Below, in pieces: positions 46,240 through 55,502 of a stretch of 64,000 bases of DNA. The first letter of the stretch is position 1, and each line of letters starts with the position of its first letter. Position numbers and translations under genes: made by a program. Source of the DNA: Marinobacter koreensis (lineage in GTDB: Bacteria; Pseudomonadota; Gammaproteobacteria; Pseudomonadales; Oleiphilaceae); NCBI RefSeq assembly GCF_023156285.1, contig NZ_JAKZAJ010000001.1:620001-684000 (forward strand), in the 5' to 3' direction. The notes under the pieces are model-generated. The model ran no database searches. It had not been told where the DNA came from and saw nothing but the letters and a program-made list of their open reading frames with translations.

Positions 46240-47628
46240 ATCCAAACCCCTAGCCGCCTTACCCTGATCCGGGAAACGCTTTACACCTACACCCGCTGGC
46301 AGGTCATCGCGCTGCTGTTTCTCGGATTCTCCGCCGGACTTCCGTTTCTGCTGGTGTTCTCCACCCTGAACGCCCGTCTGGCAGACGTGGGTGTGGACAC
46401 CGCGACCATCGGTTTTTTCAGCTGGCTGGGGATTACCTATTCCATCAAGGTGTTCTGGGCCCCGGTGGTCGATCGCCTGAAGCTGCCGTTTCTCGACCGG
46501 CTCCTGGGCAAGCGAAGAAGCTGGATACTGCTGGCCCAGACGGGTATCGCGACAGGGCTGTACCTGATGGCGAACATCGACGCCGTCGCCCATCCGGAAC
46601 TGATCGCCCTGAGTGGCTTGCTCGTCGCGTTCTCCTCCGCCACGCAGGACATCGGTATTGACGCCTACCGGATCGAGATCGCCGAGGAACGCCTTCAGGC
46701 CGCCCTGGCGGCAACCTACATCTTCGGGTACAGGCTCGCCCTACTGGTGGCGGGAGCCGGCGCACTGTATCTGGCGGAATTCTGGTCCTGGCAGGTGTCC
46801 TACCTGACCATGGCAGCGCTGGTCGGGGTCGGGGCCCTGACCGTTTTGATCGTGAAAGAGCCGGCCGTCAATCACTTTGCCGCCGCGGCCGACATTGCCC
46901 ATCGCGTGCAAGAGGAAACCACCAAACGCAATCACCTCACGCCACGCATGGCGAGACTGGCAGGCTGGTTCTATGCTGCCGTCGCAGGCCCGTTTGTGGA
47001 CTTCTTCCAGCGTTATCGGGAACTCGCCATCGCCATCCTGGCGCTGGTGGCCCTTTATCGAGTGGCGGACATTGCCATGGGTGTCATGGCCAACCCGTTC
47101 TATCTGGATTTCATGGGTTTCTCCAAGACCCAGGTCGCCGACGTGACCAAACTCTTCGGCTTCTTCATGACCATCACCGGCTCCCTGGCCGGTGGCGTAC
47201 TGGTTGTTCGTTACGGCGTAAGGCGCGTCCTGCTGGCCGGCGCCATACTCACCGCTGCCACCAACCTGCTGTTTGTCTGGCTGGCCCAGTATCCGCCGAA
47301 CATTTACACCCTCGCCGTGGTCGTCAGCGCCGACAACCTCAGCGGCGGCATCGCCAACGTCGCCCTGATCGCCTGGCTCTCGGGCATGACCAGCGCCTCC
47401 TTCACCGCCACCCAGTACGCTTTGTTCAGCTCACTGATGACCCTGCCCGGCAAATTCCTGGGCGGCTTCTCCGGCATCGTGGTCGCCGACTTCGGCTACG
47501 CCCAGTTCTTCACCGTCTCCGCCATCATGGGCGTCCCCGCGATCCTGCTCGTCCTGTTCCTCATGCGCCACGGACGACGGCTGGACGAACTCGCGCCCGC
47601 CAAATCCACCGAGCCCGTCCAGCCATGA
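46240..47628 (+). CDS. AmpG-like MFS transporter with unusual start
   Basis: About 462 residues if translation starts near 46240. The family's first transmembrane helix is encoded by TYTRWQVIALLFLGFSAGLPFLLVF upstream of the first standard in-frame start (GTG 46354), and no ATG, GTG or TTG exists in frame before it. GGAG at 46229-46232 sits 7 bases before an ATC codon at 46240, so a rare AUC start, a CTG (46222 or 46264) or a sequence error is involved. Twelve or more helices follow (ITYSIKVFWAPVVDRLKLPF is the loop 2 motif). AmpG relatives import muropeptides or similar solutes for recycling. It overlaps the downstream gene by four bases. Confidence 0.78.
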   Translation: MQTPSRLTLIRETLYTYTRWQVIALLFLGFSAGLPFLLVFSTLNARLADVGVDTATIGFFSWLGITYSIKVFWAPVVDRLKLPFLDRLLGKRRSWILLAQTGIATGLYLMANIDAVAHPELIALSGLLVAFSSATQDIGIDAYRIEIAEERLQAALAATYIFGYRLALLVAGAGALYLAEFWSWQVSYLTMAALVGVGALTVLIVKEPAVNHFAAAADIAHRVQEETTKRNHLTPRMARLAGWFYAAVAGPFVDFFQRYRELAIAILALVALYRVADIAMGVMANPFYLDFMGFSKTQVADVTKLFGFFMTITGSLAGGVLVVRYGVRRVLLAGAILTAATNLLFVWLAQYPPNIYTLAVVVSADNLSGGIANVALIAWLSGMTSASFTATQYALFSSLMTLPGKFLGGFSGIVVADFGYAQFFTVSAIMGVPAILLVLFLMRHGRRLDELAPAKSTEPVQP

Positions 47629-47936
47629 ACGAACCGACCAGAGAACAGAAAATCTGGCAAGTCGTTGCCGCTATCCCGGCGGGAAAGGTGGCCAGCTACG
47701 GCCAGGTCGCCGACATGGCCGGCCTGGGCCGGCAGGCCCGGTTTGTCGGTCGAGCGCTAGGGAAGTTGCCAGCCGGACACTCCGTCCCCTGGTACCGGGT
47801 TATTCGCACCAACGGCCAGATTGCTTTTCCGGAAGGTTCACCGGCCTACATCCGCCAAACGTCATTGTTGAGAGAGGAAGGCGTAGAAGTGATCGACGGC
47901 AGGGTCCGAATGGCCAAATACCGCTGGACCCCATAA
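47625..47936 (+). CDS. atl: Alkyltransferase-like protein (ATL, MGMT family)
   Basis: 103 residues, matching a lone MGMT DNA-binding domain (IPAGKVASYGQVADMAGLGR; arginine-finger helix ARFVGRALGKLP). The alkyl-acceptor motif PCHR is PWYR here, with Trp56 in place of the Cys, which defines ATL proteins such as E. coli YbaZ. They bind O6-alkylguanine, flip it and pass the lesion to nucleotide excision repair rather than repair it. It overlaps the MFS gene stop (ATGA). It ends just before a large inverted repeat. Confidence 0.93.
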   Translation: MNEPTREQKIWQVVAAIPAGKVASYGQVADMAGLGRQARFVGRALGKLPAGHSVPWYRVIRTNGQIAFPEGSPAYIRQTSLLREEGVEVIDGRVRMAKYRWTP

Positions 47937-47958
47937 AAGAAATAACTGCTTTGCCTGG

Positions 47959-48052
47959 GAGCCGGAGGTGGGGGAGTCTTTTCTCTGCCAGAAAAGATGT
48001 CCGAGCGCAGCGAGTTCTTTTCAAAGAGAAAAGACTCCCCCGCCTTCGGCTC
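47959..48052. repeat. Large inverted repeat between convergent genes
   Basis: 28-base arms (47959-47986 and 48025-48052) match at 26 of 28 positions around a 38-base centre that itself has AAAAGA/TCTTTT ends (AAAAGATGTCCGAGCGCAGC). The inner core GGGGGAGTCTTTTCTCT is perfectly paired. It lies between convergent atl and SDR genes and may act as a terminator, but its size resembles a MITE or similar intergenic repeat. Confidence 0.85.
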
Positions 48053-48091
48053 TTCCTCAAGTGTCAGACTTCCCCAGAGGCAGCGGTGAAA

Positions 48092-48853
48092 TCAGAGCCG
48101 CAAAGCCCCATCCACCTCAATCATCCGCCCAGACAAATAATCGTTCTCGAAAATAAACGCCGCCGCATGAGCAATCTCATCCGGCCGCCCCATACGCCGC
48201 AGCGGAATACCCGCCGTCATCTTCTCCCGGGCCTCCGGCTTCATCGACGCCGTCATCTCCGTCTCCACAAACCCCGGCGCAATCCCCGCACAGCGTATCC
48301 CGTAACGGGCCAGCTCCTTTGCCCACGCCGGCACCAGAGCCGACACACCCGCCTTGGCCGCGGAATAATTGCTCTGTCCCATGTTGCCCGCCCGGGAAAT
48401 CGAAGCGATGTTGATGATGACGCCCTGATCGCCATTCTCGATCATGCGGGTTGCGGCCTCCCGACCACACAGGAATACCCCGGTGAGGTTTACATCAATC
48501 ACCGACTGCCACTGGGAGAGCTCCATGCGCTTCTCGACCTTGCCGTCTTTCACCTTCACCATCAGGCCATCGCGCAGAATGCCCGCGTTGTTGATCAGCC
48601 CGTTCAGATGGCCAAAATCTTTAAGTATGGCCTCGAAGGTGCTCTCCACATCCGCTTCTTTGGCGACGTTACAGACGTAGGTGCGCGCCTCAGCGCCGGC
48701 TTCGCGACAAGCGGTGGCAGCTTCGTCCAGCTTTTCCGGCACCAGGTCAATCAGCGCCAGCTTGGCGCCCCTGGCCGCCAGAAACTCTGCCATGGCCCGG
48801 CCGAGACCCTGGCCGCCGCCGGTAATTGCAATCACGGAATCTTGAACTTTCAT
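48092..48853 (-). CDS. Short-chain dehydrogenase/reductase (FabG-like)
   Basis: 253 residues of classical SDR: NAD(P) motif TGGGQGLGRAMA at about 10-21, NNAG in GLINNAGILRD, and the catalytic Ser-Tyr-Lys in IASISRAGNMGQSNYSAAKAG. The C-terminus is typical (YLSGRMIEVDGALRL). It oxidises or reduces a hydroxyl/keto group, possibly a 3-oxoacyl thioester; the acidic residue ALIDL after beta-2 suggests NADH preference. A single gene divergent from fxsA. Confidence 0.9.
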   Translation of the reverse strand: MKVQDSVIAITGGGQGLGRAMAEFLAARGAKLALIDLVPEKLDEAATACREAGAEARTYVCNVAKEADVESTFEAILKDFGHLNGLINNAGILRDGLMVKVKDGKVEKRMELSQWQSVIDVNLTGVFLCGREAATRMIENGDQGVIINIASISRAGNMGQSNYSAAKAGVSALVPAWAKELARYGIRCAGIAPGFVETEMTASMKPEAREKMTAGIPLRRMGRPDEIAHAAAFIFENDYLSGRMIEVDGALRL

Positions 48854-48944
48854 GGTTTGCCCTAATCAAGTTGTCAGGTGGTGTTACGTTTTCTGTGCGC
48901 CTGAAACGAACGTTTTTATTGTGCGGAAGCAATCAGGAGGCATT

Positions 48945-49463
48945 TTGCCCATTTTCCTATTTCTTTTCATCATCCTGCCGATTGCCGAGATGGCGGTGCT
49001 TATCCAGGTGGGCGGAATGATTGGCGTGCTCAATACCGTGGGGCTGGTTCTTCTGACGGCCGTCATCGGCGCTGCGCTGCTCAGGCAGCAGGGTCTGGCC
49101 ACGCTGCTCAAAGCCAACCAGCGACTCAACAGCGGTGAGCTGCCGGCCAAGGAAGTGGCGGAAGGCCTGATCCTTGCCGTTGGTGGCGCGCTGCTTCTCA
49201 CGCCGGGGTTCATCACCGACACCATCGGATTCCTCTGTCTGATTCCGGTTACTCGTCATTGGCTGTCGGCTCAGGCTCTGAAACGCCTGGTGGTTTCCGG
49301 GCAAAGCAGTGCCTTCGTTTTCCGTTCCGGCGGGCGCGGTCCCTTCGATCAGGGCCCCTTTGGAGGGCAGAATCCATTCGATCGGGATGCCAACGGAGAC
49401 ATCATCGAAGGCGACTATCAGGACCAGACCGAGCGCGACCACGATCGCCTCGGGAAAAAGTGA
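48945..49463 (+). CDS. fxsA: FxsA family membrane protein
   Basis: About 172 residues from TTG 48945 with AGGAGG (48935-48940) 4 bases upstream. Hydrophobic helices (IFLFLFIILPIAEMAVLIQV; GLVLLTAVIGAALLRQQGLA; GLILAVGGALLLTPGFITDT) precede a polar, Gly-rich C-terminus. FxsA is an inner-membrane protein that in E. coli affects F exclusion of phage T7. Position directly upstream of groES is conserved in many gammaproteobacteria. The start could also be GTG 48921. Confidence 0.9.
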   Translation: MPIFLFLFIILPIAEMAVLIQVGGMIGVLNTVGLVLLTAVIGAALLRQQGLATLLKANQRLNSGELPAKEVAEGLILAVGGALLLTPGFITDTIGFLCLIPVTRHWLSAQALKRLVVSGQSSAFVFRSGGRGPFDQGPFGGQNPFDRDANGDIIEGDYQDQTERDHDRLGKK

Positions 49464-49484
49464 AAAATTTTTTTATCGGGGGTG

Positions 49485-49511
49485 TTGAAAACATGCCTGA
49501 TAACCCCATTA
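49485..49511 (+). promoter_or_regulatory. Sigma-32 heat-shock promoter of groES-groEL
   Basis: TTGAAA (49485-49490), a 13-base spacer and CCCCATTA (49504-49511) fit the RpoH consensus closely. It lies about 150 bases before the groES ATG. No CIRCE element was seen, consistent with gammaproteobacteria. Confidence 0.88.
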
Positions 49512-49663
49512 AGGTCTCACAAGTTCGCTGCGGGCTGATATCCGGTTGTCAATCAACCGGGTTCCCAGCCGGGCAATTGTGTCCGGAGCAGGGCAACCTC
49601 CCGGGCCACCTTAAACATGAACTGTCATTGCCACATTAATCTGACTATTGGAGAAGCCGAGCA

Positions 49664-49951
49664 ATGAAAATTCGTCCGCTACACGATCGTGTTGTCGTGC
49701 GCCGTAAGGAAGAAGAAGAGAAAACTGCGGGTGGCATCGTGCTGCCGGGTAACGCCAAAGAGAAGCCTTCCCAGGGTGAAGTGATTGCCGTCGGTAACGG
49801 CCGCATCCTGGACAACGGCGAAACCCGCGCCCTGGCGGTCAAGGTGGGTGACACCGTGGTCTTCGGCCAGTACGCCGGTAACACCGTCAAGGTTGACGGT
49901 GAAGAGCTGCTCATCATGAGCGAAAACGACATTTACGGCGTGCTCGAGTAA
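49664..49951 (+). CDS. groES: Co-chaperonin GroES
   Basis: 95 residues, standard length: [20 protein letters not shown], the mobile loop ETEKTA-like [20 protein letters not shown] and [17 protein letters not shown]. It forms the heptameric lid of the GroEL folding chamber. It is the first gene of the heat-shock operon behind a sigma-32 promoter, 74 bases upstream of groEL. Confidence 0.98.
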   Translation: MKIRPLHDRVVVRRKEEEEKTAGGIVLPGNAKEKPSQGEVIAVGNGRILDNGETRALAVKVGDTVVFGQYAGNTVKVDGEELLIMSENDIYGVLE

Positions 49952-50007
49952 TCGCATCGCGATTCGCACGAAATTTCATTAATCCGATTGGTTGAATTTC
50001 GGTTTAA

Positions 50008-51678
<1,671 letters not shown>

Positions 51679-51735
51679 TGCGCGCCCGCTCCCGGTAGGG
51701 GCTCACTTGTTGAGTCCCGGCCCGAGCAATCCTCG

Positions 51736-51777
51736 AAAACCCCGCGCTGGTTCACGCTGGCGCGGGGTTTTTGTTTT
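51736..51777 (+). terminator. Intrinsic terminator of groES-groEL
   Basis: A 12-bp perfect stem (51736-51747 with 51760-51771), 12-base loop, followed by a T-rich run to 51780. It lies about 60 bases after the groEL stop. Confidence 0.92.
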
Positions 51778-51846
51778 TTTGTCATGAACTTGCGATACGC
51801 CTTTGCTAGACTCGGTCTCCGGTCTGTTTTTGTGTGTAGTCAATTA

Positions 51847-52638
51847 ATGAGCGACGCCGTAACAAAATCCTTTTTTCGCCCGGGCAAGCTTGCATTGCTG
51901 ATTCTGCTGGGTGCTTTCGTTTATGCGGCGGCGTTGGTGGTGTTTGTGCCAGCAGGCTGGGTCTGGCAAAAAGCGTCACCCCATGTTCGCCTTCCAGGCC
52001 AGGTGCAGGTGCGTCAGGTCTCCGGGAAACTCTGGGATGGTGCCGCCGGTGTGGTGCTTGCGGGTTACCCCGTGCGGGTCGACTGGCAACTCGGGTGGCC
52101 GTCGTCCGGCCAATGGGTTCTGCCTGTCGATTTTCATCTGGATACCTCCCAATCCTCGCTCCGCGGGTCAGTGAACCTTGGCTGGCCTGGTCAGGTCGAC
52201 GTTGAAGCCTCGGGTCGGATCGGCGTGGCGGAATTCCGGGATCTGATCCGTAAGAGTGGCGGCGCCATGATCGAGGGAGACGTTGTGATCGACCGGCTTC
52301 GGACAACCTGGGCGGATAATCGGGTAACGGAAGCCGACGGCCATGCCCGTTGGGCGGGTGGCAGGGTGACCTGGCCAATGGGCAATCAGACCGGCTCGGC
52401 TGATTTTCCCCCGATGGACGCCGACCTTTCCACCACCGATGGCGGCGTTGCCCTGACGGTTGCGCAGCAGGGCGGGACCGGTCCCGCAGCAGACGCAAGC
52501 CTTCTCTGGAACGGTATGATGGAAATACGCGTTTACAAACGAATGGTGGATCTTGCGGGTCAACCGTGGTCGGAATCCGCCAGGCCCGGGGATGTGGTGT
52601 TCCGGGTTCGGCAACCGCTTGTGCCGGGAGGGCTGTAG
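51847..52638 (+). CDS. gspN: Type II secretion protein N
   Basis: About 264 residues from ATG 51847; the 21-residue extension to 51784 begins inside the terminator zone and is rejected. One N-terminal transmembrane helix (LALLILLGAFVYAAALVVFV) precedes a periplasmic beta-rich GspN domain (VRLPGQVQVRQVSGKLWDGA; GYPVRVDWQLGW). GspN is an accessory inner-membrane subunit of the type II secretion system. It is 1 base from gspC, in a gspN-gspC-gspD cluster. Confidence 0.88.
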   Translation: MSDAVTKSFFRPGKLALLILLGAFVYAAALVVFVPAGWVWQKASPHVRLPGQVQVRQVSGKLWDGAAGVVLAGYPVRVDWQLGWPSSGQWVLPVDFHLDTSQSSLRGSVNLGWPGQVDVEASGRIGVAEFRDLIRKSGGAMIEGDVVIDRLRTTWADNRVTEADGHARWAGGRVTWPMGNQTGSADFPPMDADLSTTDGGVALTVAQQGGTGPAADASLLWNGMMEIRVYKRMVDLAGQPWSESARPGDVVFRVRQPLVPGGL

Positions 52639-52639
52639 A

Positions 52640-53479
52640 ATGGTGTCCCTTGCGGCCGGTGAACGCATCTCGAGAATACTGGCAAACCTGCTCCTCGTGA
52701 CTCTGGTCCTGTATCTGGGCATTGCGCTGGCCAGGGTGACCTGGTTGCTTGCATGGAATGACAGGCCGGTCCCGATCGCGCCCTCGCAAGCGAGCGCCGG
52801 CGCCGCCCCCTCCCTGGACTATCCGATGGCAAGCTATGATTTTTTCGGGCGGCCCGCAGCGAATTCGGGCGTGGCGGATGTCGTCAAGAAGTCTGCGCCA
52901 GAAACGGGTCTTCGTCTGCGGCTGGAGGGTGTCCTGGTGGGCCAACGTTCCGAGGAGTCCGGTGCTATAGTTGCAGGAAGCAACGGGGAAACGGCCTACT
53001 ATCGCGTGGGGGATGTGCTTCCGGGCAATGCAGAGTTGGTCGAAGTGGAGGCCAGTCGCATTCTGCTGCGGCGCAATGGTCGCTACGAGTCGCTTACGTT
53101 TGAGGATGCCGCCGATACCGGAATGGTTGCAGAGGCAAGCCCCGAGCCGGCAGAATCTGATGCGGCAACGTTCCTTGCTGACGCCAGGGCCCAGCTCGAT
53201 ACCCGGGGAGCGGCGGCACTGGGCCCTTATGGGCTCAAGCCGGTCGATGACAGTGGTACGTCGGGGTACGTTTACGACGGCTCCAATGCCATGCTCAACG
53301 CCGTCAATCTCCAGGCTGGCGACGTGATTACCGCGATCAATGGTCAGCGCCTGGGAGATATCGAGCAGGACAAGTCACTGCTCGAGGATTGGAAAAACCA
53401 GTCCCAGCTGGACATCGAAATCGAACGTGACGGAAGTATTCTTACTATCAGTTATGCCATACCCGAGCAGTGGCGCTGA
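52640..53479 (+). CDS. gspC: Type II secretion protein C
   Basis: About 279 residues from ATG 52640. A transmembrane helix (ILANLLLVTLVLYLGIALAR) is followed by the homology region (PETGLRLRLEGVLVGQRSEE, then YYRVGDVLPGNAELVEVEAS) and a C-terminal PDZ-like domain (AVNLQAGDVITAINGQRLGD). GspC links the inner-membrane platform to the GspD secretin and helps choose substrates. It is 1 base after gspN and 31 bases before gspD. Confidence 0.92.
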   Translation: MVSLAAGERISRILANLLLVTLVLYLGIALARVTWLLAWNDRPVPIAPSQASAGAAPSLDYPMASYDFFGRPAANSGVADVVKKSAPETGLRLRLEGVLVGQRSEESGAIVAGSNGETAYYRVGDVLPGNAELVEVEASRILLRRNGRYESLTFEDAADTGMVAEASPEPAESDAATFLADARAQLDTRGAAALGPYGLKPVDDSGTSGYVYDGSNAMLNAVNLQAGDVITAINGQRLGDIEQDKSLLEDWKNQSQLDIEIERDGSILTISYAIPEQWR

Positions 53480-53510
53480 ACGGGTTCAACGAAACAGGAC
53501 AAATCGCCAG

Positions 53511-55472
53511 ATGTATAACCACAAGACCAACTTTCTGCGAGCCATTGCTCTGCTTGTTTTGCTTCCACTGATGTCCATGGCTCACGGGCAGGAGGAAACC
53601 TGGCGGCTCAACCTGAAGGATGCCGATATCCGGGCATTTGTGACCCAGGTGGCGGACATCACCGGGTACAGTTTTGTGGTGGATCCCCGGGTAAAGGGCA
53701 AGGTGACGGTTCTGTCCAGTGCGCCCATGACCAAGGATGAGATCTACGACCTCTTCCTTGCCGTCCTGAATGTCCATGGGTTTACCGCTATTCCCGGGGA
53801 AGAGGTCATCAAGATCGTTCAGCAGGTGGATGCCAAGCAGTCCGCCGAATCCCTGAAGCGCTTCAAGACAACGCCCTCGGAACAGCTCATCACCCGCGTC
53901 ATTCAGGTTGATAATGCCAACGCGCTTGAGCTGGTGCCGATCCTGCGGCCCCTGGTGGCCAAGTACGGGCACCTGGCGGGTGTGGCCGCCGCCAACGCCC
54001 TCATCATCAGTGACCACCGTTCCAATATTGAACGCATCGAACAGATTGTCCGTGAACTGGACAGCCCTTCTAAATACGAAGTAGAGGTGATTCAGCTCAA
54101 GGAAGCCTGGGTCGGTGACATGGTGACCCTCCTGAAAGAGCTGGCCCCGGATGAACTCGGGAAGGCCGGGGCGGATAATGCGGCCCGAAAATACAGTGTA
54201 ACTGCAGACGAGCGCAGCAATCGCCTCATCCTGCGCGGCGACGAGTCGTTCCGGGAAAAAATGCGGGAATTGATTGCCAAGCTGGACCAGCCCTCTGCTA
54301 CCGGAGGGACGACCAAGGTGCTCCGTCTGAAGCACGCGGATGCCAAGAATCTGACCGACATCCTGAAAGGCGTCATGGGTGAGGTGATCAAGGAAGGTGG
54401 CACCGGAGGTTCTTCCGGTGGCACCGCGGGCAATCCCAATAACAACTTCTCGGTCTTCGCCGACGAGGGGCTGAATGCCCTGGTGGTGCGCGGTGACCCT
54501 TCGCTGATGCAGGAAGCGGAACAGATCGTTAACGAACTGGACGTTCGTCGTGCGCAGGTCATGATCGAGGCGGCCATTGTCGAGATCAGTGACGAGCTGG
54601 GCCGTGACCTGGGTGTGCAATTAGCGGTTGGCGATGAGTCCGGCAGTTCGACACCGGTAGCCGGGACCAACTTCGGCAATGTGGGGCGCAGCCTGGGAGA
54701 TGTCCTGTCGGCCATCCTGTCGAACTCTGTTATTACACCCGCAGTGGGTGGCATCACGGTTGGCGCAGGAGAACGCAACGAAAACGGGGTGAGCTGGGGC
54801 GTATTGCTTCAGGCGCTGGCCACCTCCAGTGCCGCAAATCTGCTCTCCACGCCCAGCATCATCACCCTGGACAATCAGGAGTCGGAGATTACGGTGGGTC
54901 AGAACGTACCGTTCCGTACCGGGCAGTACACATCCACCGGCGACAGCGCCACCAATCCCTTCACCACCATTGAGCGTCGTGATGTGGGTTTGACCTTGAA
55001 AGTAACACCCACCATCAGCGCCGACGGGCTGGTGCGCCTGGTTGTGGAGCAGACCACAGAAAGCGTGGCAGACAGCATCGAGAACGCCTCGGACATTGTC
55101 ACCAACAAGCGTGAAATCAAGACGACGGTGCTGGCGGACGATGGCGAAACCATCGTGCTGGGTGGACTCACCCGCGACGATCTTCAGGTCACCAAGAGCA
55201 AGGTGCCCCTGCTGGGCGACATTCCTGTTCTGGGAAGGCTGTTCTCCTCAGAATCCCGCAACCGGGTGAAGCGCAACCTGCTGGTCTTCCTGCGTCCGAC
55301 GATCATGCTCGGTAAAGGCGAGGCTCACGCAGCAACCAACCGCAAGTACAAGGCGCTTTGGGATGTGGACCTGGGCACCCGGGAGAAGCTTGGCCTTCCG
55401 AAGAGCGACAAACAACCGGCGATCGACCGCCTGTTTGACCACTCATCCGAAGAGGGGGCTCAGGCTCAATAG
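53511..55472 (+). CDS. gspD: Type II secretion secretin GspD
   Basis: 653 residues from ATG 53511. Signal peptide (ALLVLLPLMSMAHG, cleavage near residue 26), N0-N3 domains (LNLKDADIRAFVTQVADITG; VIQVDNANALELVPILRPLV; VIQLKEAWVGDMVTLLKELA), a Gly/Ser hinge and the C-terminal secretin beta-barrel (VPLLGDIPVLGRLF). It forms the 15-subunit outer-membrane channel. No gspE-M follows; the opposite-strand M48 gene is next, so the rest of the system must be elsewhere. Confidence 0.97.
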   Translation: MYNHKTNFLRAIALLVLLPLMSMAHGQEETWRLNLKDADIRAFVTQVADITGYSFVVDPRVKGKVTVLSSAPMTKDEIYDLFLAVLNVHGFTAIPGEEVIKIVQQVDAKQSAESLKRFKTTPSEQLITRVIQVDNANALELVPILRPLVAKYGHLAGVAAANALIISDHRSNIERIEQIVRELDSPSKYEVEVIQLKEAWVGDMVTLLKELAPDELGKAGADNAARKYSVTADERSNRLILRGDESFREKMRELIAKLDQPSATGGTTKVLRLKHADAKNLTDILKGVMGEVIKEGGTGGSSGGTAGNPNNNFSVFADEGLNALVVRGDPSLMQEAEQIVNELDVRRAQVMIEAAIVEISDELGRDLGVQLAVGDESGSSTPVAGTNFGNVGRSLGDVLSAILSNSVITPAVGGITVGAGERNENGVSWGVLLQALATSSAANLLSTPSIITLDNQESEITVGQNVPFRTGQYTSTGDSATNPFTTIERRDVGLTLKVTPTISADGLVRLVVEQTTESVADSIENASDIVTNKREIKTTVLADDGETIVLGGLTRDDLQVTKSKVPLLGDIPVLGRLFSSESRNRVKRNLLVFLRPTIMLGKGEAHAATNRKYKALWDVDLGTREKLGLPKSDKQPAIDRLFDHSSEEGAQAQ

Positions 55473-55502
55473 AGATTTGGGTGGCGCCGGCCGCCCCGGG
55501 CC

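Noticed and set aside
47951..48865. 304-codon plus-strand frame over the inverted repeat and SDR gene
   Set aside because: It reads through a large palindrome and opposite a clear SDR gene.
53448..54620. 390-codon minus-strand open frame opposite gspD
   Set aside because: Antisense shadow of the secretin gene; no recognisable domain.
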